Of a stretch of 64,000 nt of DNA, positions 51,693 through 60,860 are shown piece by piece. The position numbers and the translations under genes are program-made. The stretch covers positions 45,692 through 109,691 of the forward strand of contig NGFI01000007.1 of NCBI GenBank assembly GCA_002215645.1, given 5' to 3'. The number at the start of each line of letters is the position of its first letter. Positions within the stretch are counted from its first letter, which is position 1. The stretch is from Gemmatimonadetes bacterium 2013_60CM_65_52. GTDB lineage: Bacteria; Gemmatimonadota; Gemmatimonadetes; Gemmatimonadales; Gemmatimonadaceae. A model generated the notes under the pieces. The model was not told the origin of the DNA. It saw only the letters and a list, made by a program, of their open reading frames with translations, and made no database searches.

Positions 51693-53488
51693 TGCCAGAG
51701 CGCTCGCACCGCGGTACATGGGTGGGCGCGTTAGGCGATCTTTTCGCGCCCGTACGCACGCGAGTGCCCGGCGCCATTGCCCTCATGGCGTGCGTGGCGC
51801 TATCCGAGGCCACGGGGCTCTTCGTCCTCCTCCCACTTCTGCAACGAACCGGTCTCGTCGCTGGGAGAGGTGCGTATCCCGCTCCGGTCGAGCGCATATT
51901 CTCGGCCCTGCCGGCGCGCCTGCTGCCGATGTTGGCGCTCTTCGTCCTCGCGGCGTTCATGCGAGCGGCGTGTCAGTTCGCCGAAGCAGGCATGGTAGCC
52001 GCCATCGAGGCGAGAATCGTCGAGACGTTTCGGGTCCGGGTATTCCGTGCGCTCGCACGTGCGCGATGGGACATCCTCGCTCGGCAGCACGGCGCCCGCG
52101 TCACCCAGGTGCTCACCGTGGAGTTGTCGCACGCCGGCGCCGCGGCAGCCATGGCGCTGCGCTCCGTGTTCGAGCTCTTCGTGGCACTCGTGTATGTCGC
52201 CGCGTCCTTTGCCATCTCGCCGGCGTTGACGGTAGCATCGATCGCAAGCGCCGTGCTGCTCCTCCTCATCGTCATGCCATTCCGCGCCGCTTCACGCGCC
52301 GATGGCGAGACGCTCAGCCGGCTCGAGCAGGGCCTGTTCGTTGGTGCGACGGAGGACATCGTCGCCCTCAAGGCCGCCAAAGCGTCCGGGCTCGCTGATG
52401 CCGCCGCACTCGACTTCGGCCGTCACGCGTCCGCATATGCCCGCGCGTGGGCGCGTGCGCAGCGCCGAGGACAACAGCTTCAGGCACTGCTCGGTGCCGG
52501 TGCTGCACTGTCACTGGCCATCATCACGTATGGTGCCATTACGTTGCGCGGAGATTCCGGTCCTGCGCTGATTGCCTTGATGCTCGTGTATGGGCGGCTC
52601 GTGCCGAAGCTCATCTCGCTGCAATCGGCGGCCGTGATGACGAATCGCTATCTGCCAGCGGTCGAGCGAATTCAGGAGCTGATCGTACAGCTCGAGTCGA
52701 GCCCCGAGGCTGATTCACTCGGCACGGAACTGCCTGTTCGCGACGGCAGTCTGCGTCTGGATCACGTCACCTATCGGTATCCCGACGCGCTGACGGATGC
52801 CGTCAACGACGTGTCGCTGACGATTCCTGCGGGCGGCGTAACCGCGCTCGTTGGTCCCTCCGGCGCCGGCAAGACGACGATTGCCGACATCATCCTCATG
52901 CTGCTCGCACCGGCGAGTGGCACGCTGAGCGTGGATGGCGCGCCGCTCACGGTGGCGCACCGATCCTCGTGGCGGAGAGCGGCGGCGTACGTCGCGCAGG
53001 ACACGCTGCTCCGACATCGTACGCTGCGGGAGAACATCGCCTGGGGCCTGAATGTGAGCGACACGGATGTGCTGGAGTCACTCGGACGCGCGGGTGCAGG
53101 CAGGCTGCTCGCAAGCCTGCCGGACGGGCTCGACACCGTGCTCGGCGACCGCGGCGTACGACTCTCTGGCGGCGAGCGCCAGCGCATCGCCATCGCGCGA
53201 GCCCTGCTGCGTTGCCCGAAGCTGCTCGTACTGGATGAAGCCACGTCGGCACTCGATCTGGAGAGTGAGGCCGAGATTCGAGCGTCGATCGCCGCGCTGT
53301 CGCCTGCGGTGACGGTATTGCTCATCACGCATCGCGTGACGTCGCTGCGAAACGACGATCATGTCGTCGTGCTGGAGGACGGTCGCGTAGTCGCGGATGG
53401 GAGCTGTGAGTCGCTGCGCCGCGAGGGACTTCTGCTGCGAGACTCCCACCACGCGTCGGCGAACGCCTACCGGGACGACTTCAGCTGA
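51692..53488 (+). CDS. ABC exporter, fused membrane and ATPase domains (D protein)
   Basis: 598 residues; the ATG overlaps the preceding stop by one base (TGATG). A six-span ABC transporter type-1 region (residues about 20-320) is followed by the ATPase: Walker A GPSGAGKTTIADI, Q-loop VAQDTLL, signature LSGGERQRIAIAR, Walker B LLVLDEATSALD and H-loop THR. There is no C39 peptidase domain at the N-terminus, so it does not cleave the leader itself. It most likely exports the mature peptide. Confidence 0.92.
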   Translation: MPERSHRGTWVGALGDLFAPVRTRVPGAIALMACVALSEATGLFVLLPLLQRTGLVAGRGAYPAPVERIFSALPARLLPMLALFVLAAFMRAACQFAEAGMVAAIEARIVETFRVRVFRALARARWDILARQHGARVTQVLTVELSHAGAAAAMALRSVFELFVALVYVAASFAISPALTVASIASAVLLLLIVMPFRAASRADGETLSRLEQGLFVGATEDIVALKAAKASGLADAAALDFGRHASAYARAWARAQRRGQQLQALLGAGAALSLAIITYGAITLRGDSGPALIALMLVYGRLVPKLISLQSAAVMTNRYLPAVERIQELIVQLESSPEADSLGTELPVRDGSLRLDHVTYRYPDALTDAVNDVSLTIPAGGVTALVGPSGAGKTTIADIILMLLAPASGTLSVDGAPLTVAHRSSWRRAAAYVAQDTLLRHRTLRENIAWGLNVSDTDVLESLGRAGAGRLLASLPDGLDTVLGDRGVRLSGGERQRIAIARALLRCPKLLVLDEATSALDLESEAEIRASIAALSPAVTVLLITHRVTSLRNDDHVVVLEDGRVVADGSCESLRREGLLLRDSHHASANAYRDDFS

Positions 53489-53631
53489 CCGCTTAGAAAA
53501 ATCTCAGCGTCGTGTTGCCGCTTTCATCACGGACACGCATGATGGCAGCGAGACGACAGGGAGGGCTCCGATGATCCCCCTCAATCATCACCCGCCAGAC
53601 GCGCTCCCGCGACCCTCCACCGTGACCCGGT

Positions 53632-56600
53632 ATGGAGCGACGTACCACCGTCGGTTTGGCCAGTACGATCGCTGTCGTGACGCTCCTGACGGGTCAGAGA
53701 GCGTTTCGGCCGGCCGACACACAGTTCGCGAGCCCGCGGACAGAGCAGCAAACGCCGGCTGGCCTCGACATCTTCGTGCGCCCGGAGCTGCAGCGGGCGC
53801 GGCTTGGCGCAACCCTGCTCCATGAGTACTTCCAGCAGGACACGGTCCGCGCCGGCCGCCCGAAACCGCGCATCGACGCGATGATCGCCTTCTTGCCGGA
53901 TCCGCTGGACTCGCACCTCGACTACGAGTTCGACGCCGAGTTGGCTGCACTCCGCCAGGCATACGAGGCATCGGGATACACGATCGACCGATTCTGGCTT
54001 CCCTGGACGCTCGATCGAGAAAAGACCGAGCTGGCGGCCCGGAACAATCGGATCGACACAATTGCGTACCGCCATCACTTCCCGGGCGTCATTCTCTTTC
54101 GCGACATCACGAACACGAAGCTTCGCGTTCTCTATGTCCTCGGCGAGGTTCCGACCAGCGGGATGAACGCGACGGCATTCGAGCGTGCGCTCGCGGATCG
54201 CAAGGCAATTCTCGCCGACCGCCGCGTTCAGAGCACGAGTCTCGCACTGCGCATCGTCGGGCCGGCGTTCACCGGCGGGGCGAGCGCGCTTGCGGATGCC
54301 GTGGTCAGGGCGAAGGGTGCCGGCCGGCTGGGCCGCGATGAGCGCGTCAACATCATCAGCGGGTCAGTGACCGGTCCTGTGAAGCAGCTGCTCGAGCAAA
54401 GCGATTCCAACGTGACGTATCACTCCACCGTGCACTCGGACGACGTGCTCGAGCGCGTTGAGCGAAACGTGCTCTGCTCGCTGCTCCAGATTCCCGTGCG
54501 ACGGATCGCCATCCTGCGTGAATCGTCCACGCAATACGGTGCATTGCTCGCCGACGGAAGAAATGCCGTCCCCGCGCCAGCGGACACGGGCAAATGCAAC
54601 GAATCGTTCCTCGAGATTCCCTTTCCCGCGAACATATCGAGCCTGCGCTCGGAGTACGCCCGTGCGCCCCAATCCCAGGCCCTGGAGCCGCGCGACGGGA
54701 GGCCAGCGCAGAGAATCAGCCTGAATCTTCAGGACCCATCGCGCGCGATGGAGCACCCGCCCGTGACGTCGGCGTTGACGCCCGCGATGCTCGACGTCAT
54801 GCTCGAGGAAATCGCGCGAACGCTCGAAGCATATCGCATACGCGCGGTCGGTATTCTCGCGACCGACACGCGTGACAAGCTGTTCCTGGCGGAACAACTG
54901 CGGCAGCGCCGCCGCGAGCTGATGCTGTTCACCACCAGCAGCAACGTCCTGCTCCTGCGAAAGGATGTGAACGCCGCGCTCCGCGGCATGCTGGTATTCA
55001 GCACGTATCCTCTTCAGGTGGGTGTGCAACGCTGGGACAACTACGGCGTCGGCCATCGGCGTCTGCTCTTCGCCAGCAGTGAAGCCGAGGGAGTGTTCAA
55101 CGCGGCGCGACTTCAGCTGGAGAACGGACCATGGCTGGCCGAGTATGGCGTGCGAGGTCAGCGCGACGCGGACTACTACTGTGAGCCGGGCTATCGGAAG
55201 TTCACCACCAACGCTCCCGACGTAATCCCTCCGGTGTGGGTGCTGGCCATTGGCCGCTCCGGATACTTCCCGATCACGGCCTGTCCAACGGGAAATGGCA
55301 ACGACCTGATGCTCACGCGGCAGAGCTCACTCGAGCGCTCTCCGACGCTGGTCAACGCGTCGACGCACACCATCATCGGTGTGCTGCTGGTCACCTTCGT
55401 GGCACTCTTCGCGATGCTCGAGAATCGCCAGCGGAAATTCCTGTGGAGAAAGGTGCCGCGCATGTACGGGGACAAGGTCGTTCGCGACGTCGATTGGCGA
55501 CTGCTCATTCTGCACGCCAATCTGTATGGAGCGCTTCGAGCCTTTGCCGTCGCCGTCATCATCTCCGGACTGGCCATCGGATTTGCCCACCGGCTGGGCG
55601 ACGAGCTCTGGGAGTCGCCGGAAATTCAGTCCGCCACGGTGATCGCTGCCGTGACGATCGCACTGCTCGCAGGTACTCGGCTCGTGAACGGCTGGAAGGC
55701 CGGCCGCGAAGCGTGGACATCGCTGGGGGACGATCACAAGGATGCGCAACCCTACTGCGCCGACCACCGCGAGCGCCGGTCGCGCAGAGCCGACTACATC
55801 GGGCGCATCGTGATCTTCCTGGTGTGCGTCGCATATCTGGTCTGCGTCGTCATTTTCCTCTATCAGGTTCATCGGCTCGGCAACATCTCGCCGCTTCGCG
55901 CCGATCTGTTCCTCGAACGCGCCGGTGAGTTGAGCGGCGGCTATTCCCCGGCAATGGTGCTGGCGCTCACTGGAGCGATGTTCGCGCTGTGGAGTTCATG
56001 GCACATCAGCCGTATTCAGATGCTGTTGTCGTGGCCAAGCGCATTCGAGCGTGCGTCGTTCGAGTCGCGCGCGGGTATCCCTGATCACGACACCATCCCA
56101 CGGGTCGCCCGCTGGTCGGCGGCCATGCGTGCCGCGCGCAGCCATCTCATGATCCTCACGCCCGACACGGCGTCGACGGCGCTCTTCATCGTGTGCCTGG
56201 TGCTCTCGATGGCGCTCGCGCGCATCATCGCACCAACGCTCGAGGTGCTGCTCTTCACGAGGTACAAGTTCCTGCTGACCTCCGACAACGGCGAGCGTCT
56301 CGTGGTCTCGATGTTCGACGTCCTCGTGCGATTCGGTGTCACCGCCTCGCTCTCCGCCACGGCGTGGAGCGTCTATCGAACGGGGCGCGTGTGGGTCGCG
56401 TTGCAACGCACGCTCGACGAGCTTGGCCGGATGCCGAGAATGACGGCGTTCGAGCGCCTTCCGAGGCGAATTGCACGGCTGACGCGCCTCAATGTGATCC
56501 GCCCGCAGGCCGAGAAGCTCGTGCGCAGCATCTCGTCCACACAGTGGACGCATCTGCGGCGGTTGTATGCCGGCATGAGCGACGCGGAGCGGGCGTCGCT

Positions 56601-57336
56601 GACCGCGGGCATGCCGACGGTGCGGATCGGTGACACCACGCGAGAACTGGCGCCGCAATATCTCGATCAACTCATGACCGCCGAAGCAGTCTGGCCGCGC
56701 GACGATTGGATGTCGCCAAAGCCGCCCATTCCGCCGCGCTCGATCGAGAGCGCCGCGCTGCGGTTTCTCTTCGACGTCACCGATCACGCGCAACTCGATG
56801 AACCTTCCATCAGCGATCTCGCGCACGTTGGTGAACGCACGGAGATCTATTCGGAGGAGGCGCCGCGAAGCACGAGCGGCAACATCAGGCGCACATTTGC
56901 CGGACCGATGCGCTTGTGGGTGCGCACGGCGGAAGAATTCATCGCGGTGCAGGCCGTGGATTACATCTACCGGATCATGCAGCACATCCGGTTGCTGACC
57001 CTGTACATCATCGGCGCGCTCGCAATAGTGACAGAGTTGATCTGGTCCTATCAACTTCACCCGTCGAGCGCACTGTGGCTCATCGTCATCATGCTCGTGA
57101 TCAGCGCGATGGCGGTGCTGGTCACGGTCGCCGTGCAGATGAACCGGAACGAGGTCATCAGTCGCATCAACGGCACGACGCCGGGCGTGGTGACGTGGGA
57201 CTGGCAGTTCGTGATGAATCTCGTGCTGATTGCCATCGTGCCGGCGATCACGTTTGTCGGATCGGAGCTGCCGTGGCTGCGTGATGGGCTCTCCACGTGG
57301 TTCAATCCCATCATTCGCGCGGCAGGCGGGCACTGA
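53632..57336 (+). CDS. Large multi-span membrane protein of unknown function
   Basis: 1,234 residues that I do not recognise. A signal-anchor-like N-terminus is followed by about 520 residues predicted outside the membrane. That part has alternating alpha/beta segments (GVILFRDITNTKLRVLYVLGE, LRIVGPAFTGGASALADAVVRA, VGILATDTRDKLFLAEQL) suggesting one or two periplasmic-binding-like folds. The second half has about ten hydrophobic spans grouped in pairs with cytosolic loops. The gene lies 143 bp after the ABC exporter on the same strand; membership of the RiPP cluster is possible but unproven. A good GGGAGG site precedes an out-of-frame ATG at 53571, so the start deserves checking. Confidence 0.65.
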   Translation: MERRTTVGLASTIAVVTLLTGQRAFRPADTQFASPRTEQQTPAGLDIFVRPELQRARLGATLLHEYFQQDTVRAGRPKPRIDAMIAFLPDPLDSHLDYEFDAELAALRQAYEASGYTIDRFWLPWTLDREKTELAARNNRIDTIAYRHHFPGVILFRDITNTKLRVLYVLGEVPTSGMNATAFERALADRKAILADRRVQSTSLALRIVGPAFTGGASALADAVVRAKGAGRLGRDERVNIISGSVTGPVKQLLEQSDSNVTYHSTVHSDDVLERVERNVLCSLLQIPVRRIAILRESSTQYGALLADGRNAVPAPADTGKCNESFLEIPFPANISSLRSEYARAPQSQALEPRDGRPAQRISLNLQDPSRAMEHPPVTSALTPAMLDVMLEEIARTLEAYRIRAVGILATDTRDKLFLAEQLRQRRRELMLFTTSSNVLLLRKDVNAALRGMLVFSTYPLQVGVQRWDNYGVGHRRLLFASSEAEGVFNAARLQLENGPWLAEYGVRGQRDADYYCEPGYRKFTTNAPDVIPPVWVLAIGRSGYFPITACPTGNGNDLMLTRQSSLERSPTLVNASTHTIIGVLLVTFVALFAMLENRQRKFLWRKVPRMYGDKVVRDVDWRLLILHANLYGALRAFAVAVIISGLAIGFAHRLGDELWESPEIQSATVIAAVTIALLAGTRLVNGWKAGREAWTSLGDDHKDAQPYCADHRERRSRRADYIGRIVIFLVCVAYLVCVVIFLYQVHRLGNISPLRADLFLERAGELSGGYSPAMVLALTGAMFALWSSWHISRIQMLLSWPSAFERASFESRAGIPDHDTIPRVARWSAAMRAARSHLMILTPDTASTALFIVCLVLSMALARIIAPTLEVLLFTRYKFLLTSDNGERLVVSMFDVLVRFGVTASLSATAWSVYRTGRVWVALQRTLDELGRMPRMTAFERLPRRIARLTRLNVIRPQAEKLVRSISSTQWTHLRRLYAGMSDAERASLTAGMPTVRIGDTTRELAPQYLDQLMTAEAVWPRDDWMSPKPPIPPRSIESAALRFLFDVTDHAQLDEPSISDLAHVGERTEIYSEEAPRSTSGNIRRTFAGPMRLWVRTAEEFIAVQAVDYIYRIMQHIRLLTLYIIGALAIVTELIWSYQLHPSSALWLIVIMLVISAMAVLVTVAVQMNRNEVISRINGTTPGVVTWDWQFVMNLVLIAIVPAITFVGSELPWLRDGLSTWFNPIIRAAGGH

Positions 57337-57444
57337 GGCAGGTCGCCCGCGAAGTCTGCGACGCGGCCCAGCACTCGCCCCTCCTGTTACGTAGGCAACG
57401 AGAGCGTTATCGTCTCTCGCCCTTCCTCCGAGCAGAAATTCCAG

Positions 57445-60400
57445 ATGCGCCGCACTCTCTCCCTCTCGGCCCTTCTCCTTGCCGGGCTCGCGTTCGCGAC
57501 CCCAGCGCAGACCCGGATGCTCCGCTCTCCCAGCGTGAGCACGAAGTCCATCGTCTTCGCCTACGCCGGCAACATCTGGATCGTCGACCGGGCCGGTGGT
57601 ACCGCGCGGCGGCTCACCAGCTTTCCCGGCGAAGCCTCCAACCCGAAGCTCAGTCCCGACGGCACCACCGTCGCATTCTCGGCGCAGTATGCCGGCAATG
57701 TGGACGTGTACATCCTTCCGGTCGAAGGCGGGGAGCCGAAGCGGTTGACTTTCCACCCCGGCGCGGACGTCGTGCAGGGCTGGACGCCAGACGGCAGGGA
57801 GATCGTCTTCGCGAGCGGACGTGCGACGCAGGCGCCGACTCCCGTGCCGCGCTTCTTCAAGGTTGCGGTCACCGGAGGCCCGGAGACGCCGATGCCGATG
57901 CCGCGCGCCTATCAAGGAAAGATCTCGCCCGACGGCAAGCGCGTCGCGTATCGCATGAACAATTCCTGGGACGAAGAGCGCCGCAACTACCGCGGCGGAC
58001 AGAATCGTCCCATCTGGATCGAAGACCTGACCACTCACGAAGTCGCAGTGACTCCATGGCAGGACTCGAAGGAGATGGATCCCGCGTGGATCGGCGACGT
58101 CGTCTATTTCCTCAGCGATCGCGACGGCGTCTCCAACGTCTGGTCGTTCGACACGAAGTCCAAAGCGCTGAAGCAGCAGACCACCTTCCGCGATTTCGAC
58201 GTCAAGACGCTCGATGCGTCGACCGCAGCGAACGCGGTCGTCTTCGAGCAGGGTGGATACGTCCACGAGCTCGATCCCTCCACCGGGCGCGAGCATGTCG
58301 TCACCATCGCCGCCAACGGCGATTTCCCGTGGATGATGGCGCAGTGGAAGGACGTCAGCAATCGCGTCGTGGCGCTTGCGATCTCGCCGACCGGCAAGCG
58401 CGCCACCGTCGAAGCGCGCGGCGACATCTTCACCGTTCCCGCCGAGAAGGGTGATGCGCGGAATCTGACCGCGTCGAGCACGACGGCGGATCGTGATCCC
58501 GCATGGTCGCCCGACGGCAAGTGGATCTCGTGGTTCTCCGACTCCACTGGCGAGTATCAGCTCATCATCGCGTCGCAGGACGGCATGACGAAGCGCGCCA
58601 TCTCGCTGCCGGAGCCGTCGCACTACTACACGCCCGAGTGGAGTCCCGACGCGAAGCACATCGTCTTCCACGACACGCATCTTCGCGTCTGGGTGCTAGA
58701 TGTCGCGTCCGGCAAAGCCACGCACGTGGACACCGACGAGTACATGGTGCCCGAGCGGTCGCTGGCGCCGCGGTTCAGCCCTGATGGACGGTGGATTGCG
58801 TATGCGAAGCGGCTGCCGAGCATGTTCCGCGCGATCTTTGCGTACAACGTGGAGACCGGGCAGAAGATCCAGATGACCGATGGTCTCGCCGACGCGAAGA
58901 GTCCCGCATGGGATGCGAGCGGCAAGTATCTGTGGTTTCTCGCGTCGACCAACTTCGGGCCAACGAGCGGTTGGCTCGACATGACGTCGTACGATCATCC
59001 GGTGACGTCGGCGCTGTACCTCACCGTATTGAAGAAAGGTGAGCCGAGTCCGCTGCTGCCGGAGAGCGACGAGGAGCGGGCGGCCGACAGCACACGTGTC
59101 GCCGCAACACCGGCCGGACCGGGCGACAGCGTCCGCACCTCGCGTGCTGCTCGTCCAACTGTCAGCATCGACGTCGATGGACTCGCGCAGCGTACTCTGA
59201 CCGTACCCGGCATTGCGCAGCGGCCATATCGCGACGTCATCGCCGGTCCTGCGGGCACCGTGTTCTGGCTCGAGACCGTGCCGTCCACGGGCACCACGGA
59301 GCCGCCGCCGGGACAACCCGCCGCCGGCGCGACGCTGCATCGGTATGTGCTCAAGGATCGCAAGGCCGCGCAGTTCGCGACCAATGTCGCCGATTATGTC
59401 GTCAGCGCCGACGGGCACAAGCTGTTGTATCGGACGCCCGGTCAGCAGAGCGCGCTGTTCCTCGTCGACGCCGACAAGGCCATTCCTGCGCCGCAGACCG
59501 GGCGGCTTGCTGTTCAGCTCCGTGCGAACGTCGACCCGCGCGCCGAGTTCAAGCAGATCTTCGATGAAGGGTGGCGCATTCAGCGCGACTATCTGTACGT
59601 GAAGAACATGCACGGCAGCGACTGGCCGAAGATGAAGCTCATGTACGGCGCGCTGCTGCCATATGTGAACCATCGAGCGGATCTCAACTATCTGCTCGAC
59701 ATGATGGGCGCCGAGATTGCGATCGGGCACTCGTATGTGCGCGGCGGCGACATACCCGAAGTGCAACCAACCACCGCCGGGCTCCTCGGCGCCGACTTCA
59801 CCGTGGAGAACGGCCGCTACCGCATCGCCAGGATCTACGACGCCGAGAGCTGGAATCCCGATTTACGCGCGCCGCTCGCAGCGCCTGGCGTGGACGTGCG
59901 TATCGGCGATTACGTCCTCGCGATCAACGGTGCGGAGCTTCGTGGCGGTGACAACGTTTATCGTCTCCTCGACGGCACGGCGAACAAGCAGACCGTTCTT
60001 ACCGTGTCCGCACAGCCGACATTTGGCGCCGCCGCGCGTCGGGTGACAGTTGTCCCCGTGCCGAACGAGGCCGGACTGCGCGCGAGAGCGTGGGTCGAGC
60101 GCAATCGGCGTATCGTCGATTCTCTAAGCGGTGGAAAACTGGCCTACGTACATTTGCCGAATACCGGACAGCCGGGGTTCGCCAGCTTGAATCGCTATTA
60201 CTTCGCGCAGCAGGACCGGCAGGGCGCCATCGTGGACGAGCGGTACAACGGCGGCGGCTCGGCGGCCGATTACATCATCGATCTCCTTCAGCGCGACTTC
60301 GACGGCTACTTCAACAATCCGGTCGGCGAGCGTCGCCCCTTTACCTCTCCTGCGGCGGGACTCTGGGGACCGAAGGTGATGATCATCAACGAGATGGCGG

Positions 60401-60756
60401 GATCGGGCGGCGATCTGATGCCGTACATGTTCAAGTACCGTCACATCGGTCCGCTGGTGGGCAAGCGGACATGGGGTGGCCTCGTGGGGACGTGGGATAC
60501 GCCGCCGTTCGTGGATGGCGGGTCGATGATTGCGCCGAGGGGCGGGTTCTTCAATCGGGCGGGGAAGTGGGACGTCGAGAATGTGGGGGCGTCGCCGGAC
60601 GTCGACGTGGAGAATTGGCCCAGGGACGTGATTGCGGGGCATGATCCGCAGTTGGAACGCGCGGTTCAGGAGGCGATGCGCATGCTCAGGGAGAAGCCGG
60701 TGGAGCGGTTGACGAAGGAGCCGCCGAGTCCGGAGTGGGGCAGGCGGAAGCCGTAG
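57445..60756 (+). CDS. Tricorn-like S41 protease, exported
   Basis: 1,103 residues with a signal peptide (ALLLAGLAFATPAQ). An N-terminal WD/PD40 propeller (residues about 25-540) has many SPDG-type blades (LSPDGTTVAFSAQ, WSPDGKWISWFS). A second beta region and a helical core follow (EFKQIFDEGWRIQRDYLY). A PDZ-like segment is next (LLGADFTVENGRYRIARIYD), then the S41 catalytic part with IGHSYV, NEMAGSGGDLMPYMFK (nucleophile Ser) and RTWGGLVG. It should degrade peptides in the periplasm. It converges on the nuclease-like gene across a strong terminator. Confidence 0.92.
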   Translation: MRRTLSLSALLLAGLAFATPAQTRMLRSPSVSTKSIVFAYAGNIWIVDRAGGTARRLTSFPGEASNPKLSPDGTTVAFSAQYAGNVDVYILPVEGGEPKRLTFHPGADVVQGWTPDGREIVFASGRATQAPTPVPRFFKVAVTGGPETPMPMPRAYQGKISPDGKRVAYRMNNSWDEERRNYRGGQNRPIWIEDLTTHEVAVTPWQDSKEMDPAWIGDVVYFLSDRDGVSNVWSFDTKSKALKQQTTFRDFDVKTLDASTAANAVVFEQGGYVHELDPSTGREHVVTIAANGDFPWMMAQWKDVSNRVVALAISPTGKRATVEARGDIFTVPAEKGDARNLTASSTTADRDPAWSPDGKWISWFSDSTGEYQLIIASQDGMTKRAISLPEPSHYYTPEWSPDAKHIVFHDTHLRVWVLDVASGKATHVDTDEYMVPERSLAPRFSPDGRWIAYAKRLPSMFRAIFAYNVETGQKIQMTDGLADAKSPAWDASGKYLWFLASTNFGPTSGWLDMTSYDHPVTSALYLTVLKKGEPSPLLPESDEERAADSTRVAATPAGPGDSVRTSRAARPTVSIDVDGLAQRTLTVPGIAQRPYRDVIAGPAGTVFWLETVPSTGTTEPPPGQPAAGATLHRYVLKDRKAAQFATNVADYVVSADGHKLLYRTPGQQSALFLVDADKAIPAPQTGRLAVQLRANVDPRAEFKQIFDEGWRIQRDYLYVKNMHGSDWPKMKLMYGALLPYVNHRADLNYLLDMMGAEIAIGHSYVRGGDIPEVQPTTAGLLGADFTVENGRYRIARIYDAESWNPDLRAPLAAPGVDVRIGDYVLAINGAELRGGDNVYRLLDGTANKQTVLTVSAQPTFGAAARRVTVVPVPNEAGLRARAWVERNRRIVDSLSGGKLAYVHLPNTGQPGFASLNRYYFAQQDRQGAIVDERYNGGGSAADYIIDLLQRDFDGYFNNPVGERRPFTSPAAGLWGPKVMIINEMAGSGGDLMPYMFKYRHIGPLVGKRTWGGLVGTWDTPPFVDGGSMIAPRGGFFNRAGKWDVENVGASPDVDVENWPRDVIAGHDPQLERAVQEAMRMLREKPVERLTKEPPSPEWGRRKP

Positions 60757-60806
60757 TCATCGGCCGCCACGCTACGCTCAGTGACCCTCAGGGACAGACG
60801 AAATGC

Positions 60807-60835
60807 GAAGGGGCCGGCGTTAGGCCGGCCCCTTC
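60807..60835. terminator. Strong bidirectional terminator
   Basis: GAAGGGGCCGGC-GTTAG-GCCGGCCCCTTC is a perfect 12-bp GC-rich stem with a 5-base loop in the 104-bp gap between convergent genes. There is no T-tract of note on the plus strand. Confidence 0.8.
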
Positions 60836-60860
60836 ACGATCGTTTCATCGTCGCGCGGAC

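Noticed and set aside
53571..53825. An 84-codon frame with an excellent GGGAGG site before its ATG
   Set aside because: The product is Arg/Ala/Pro-rich with no pattern and lies over the start of the 1,234-aa gene in another frame. It is kept only as a reason to check that gene's start.
60807..60835. GTTAGGC within the hairpin loop, an exact match to the attC core, which might make the nuclease gene an integron cassette
   Set aside because: No RYYYAAC partner is found at a suitable distance, and the 12-bp GC stem in a convergent gap is better explained as a terminator.
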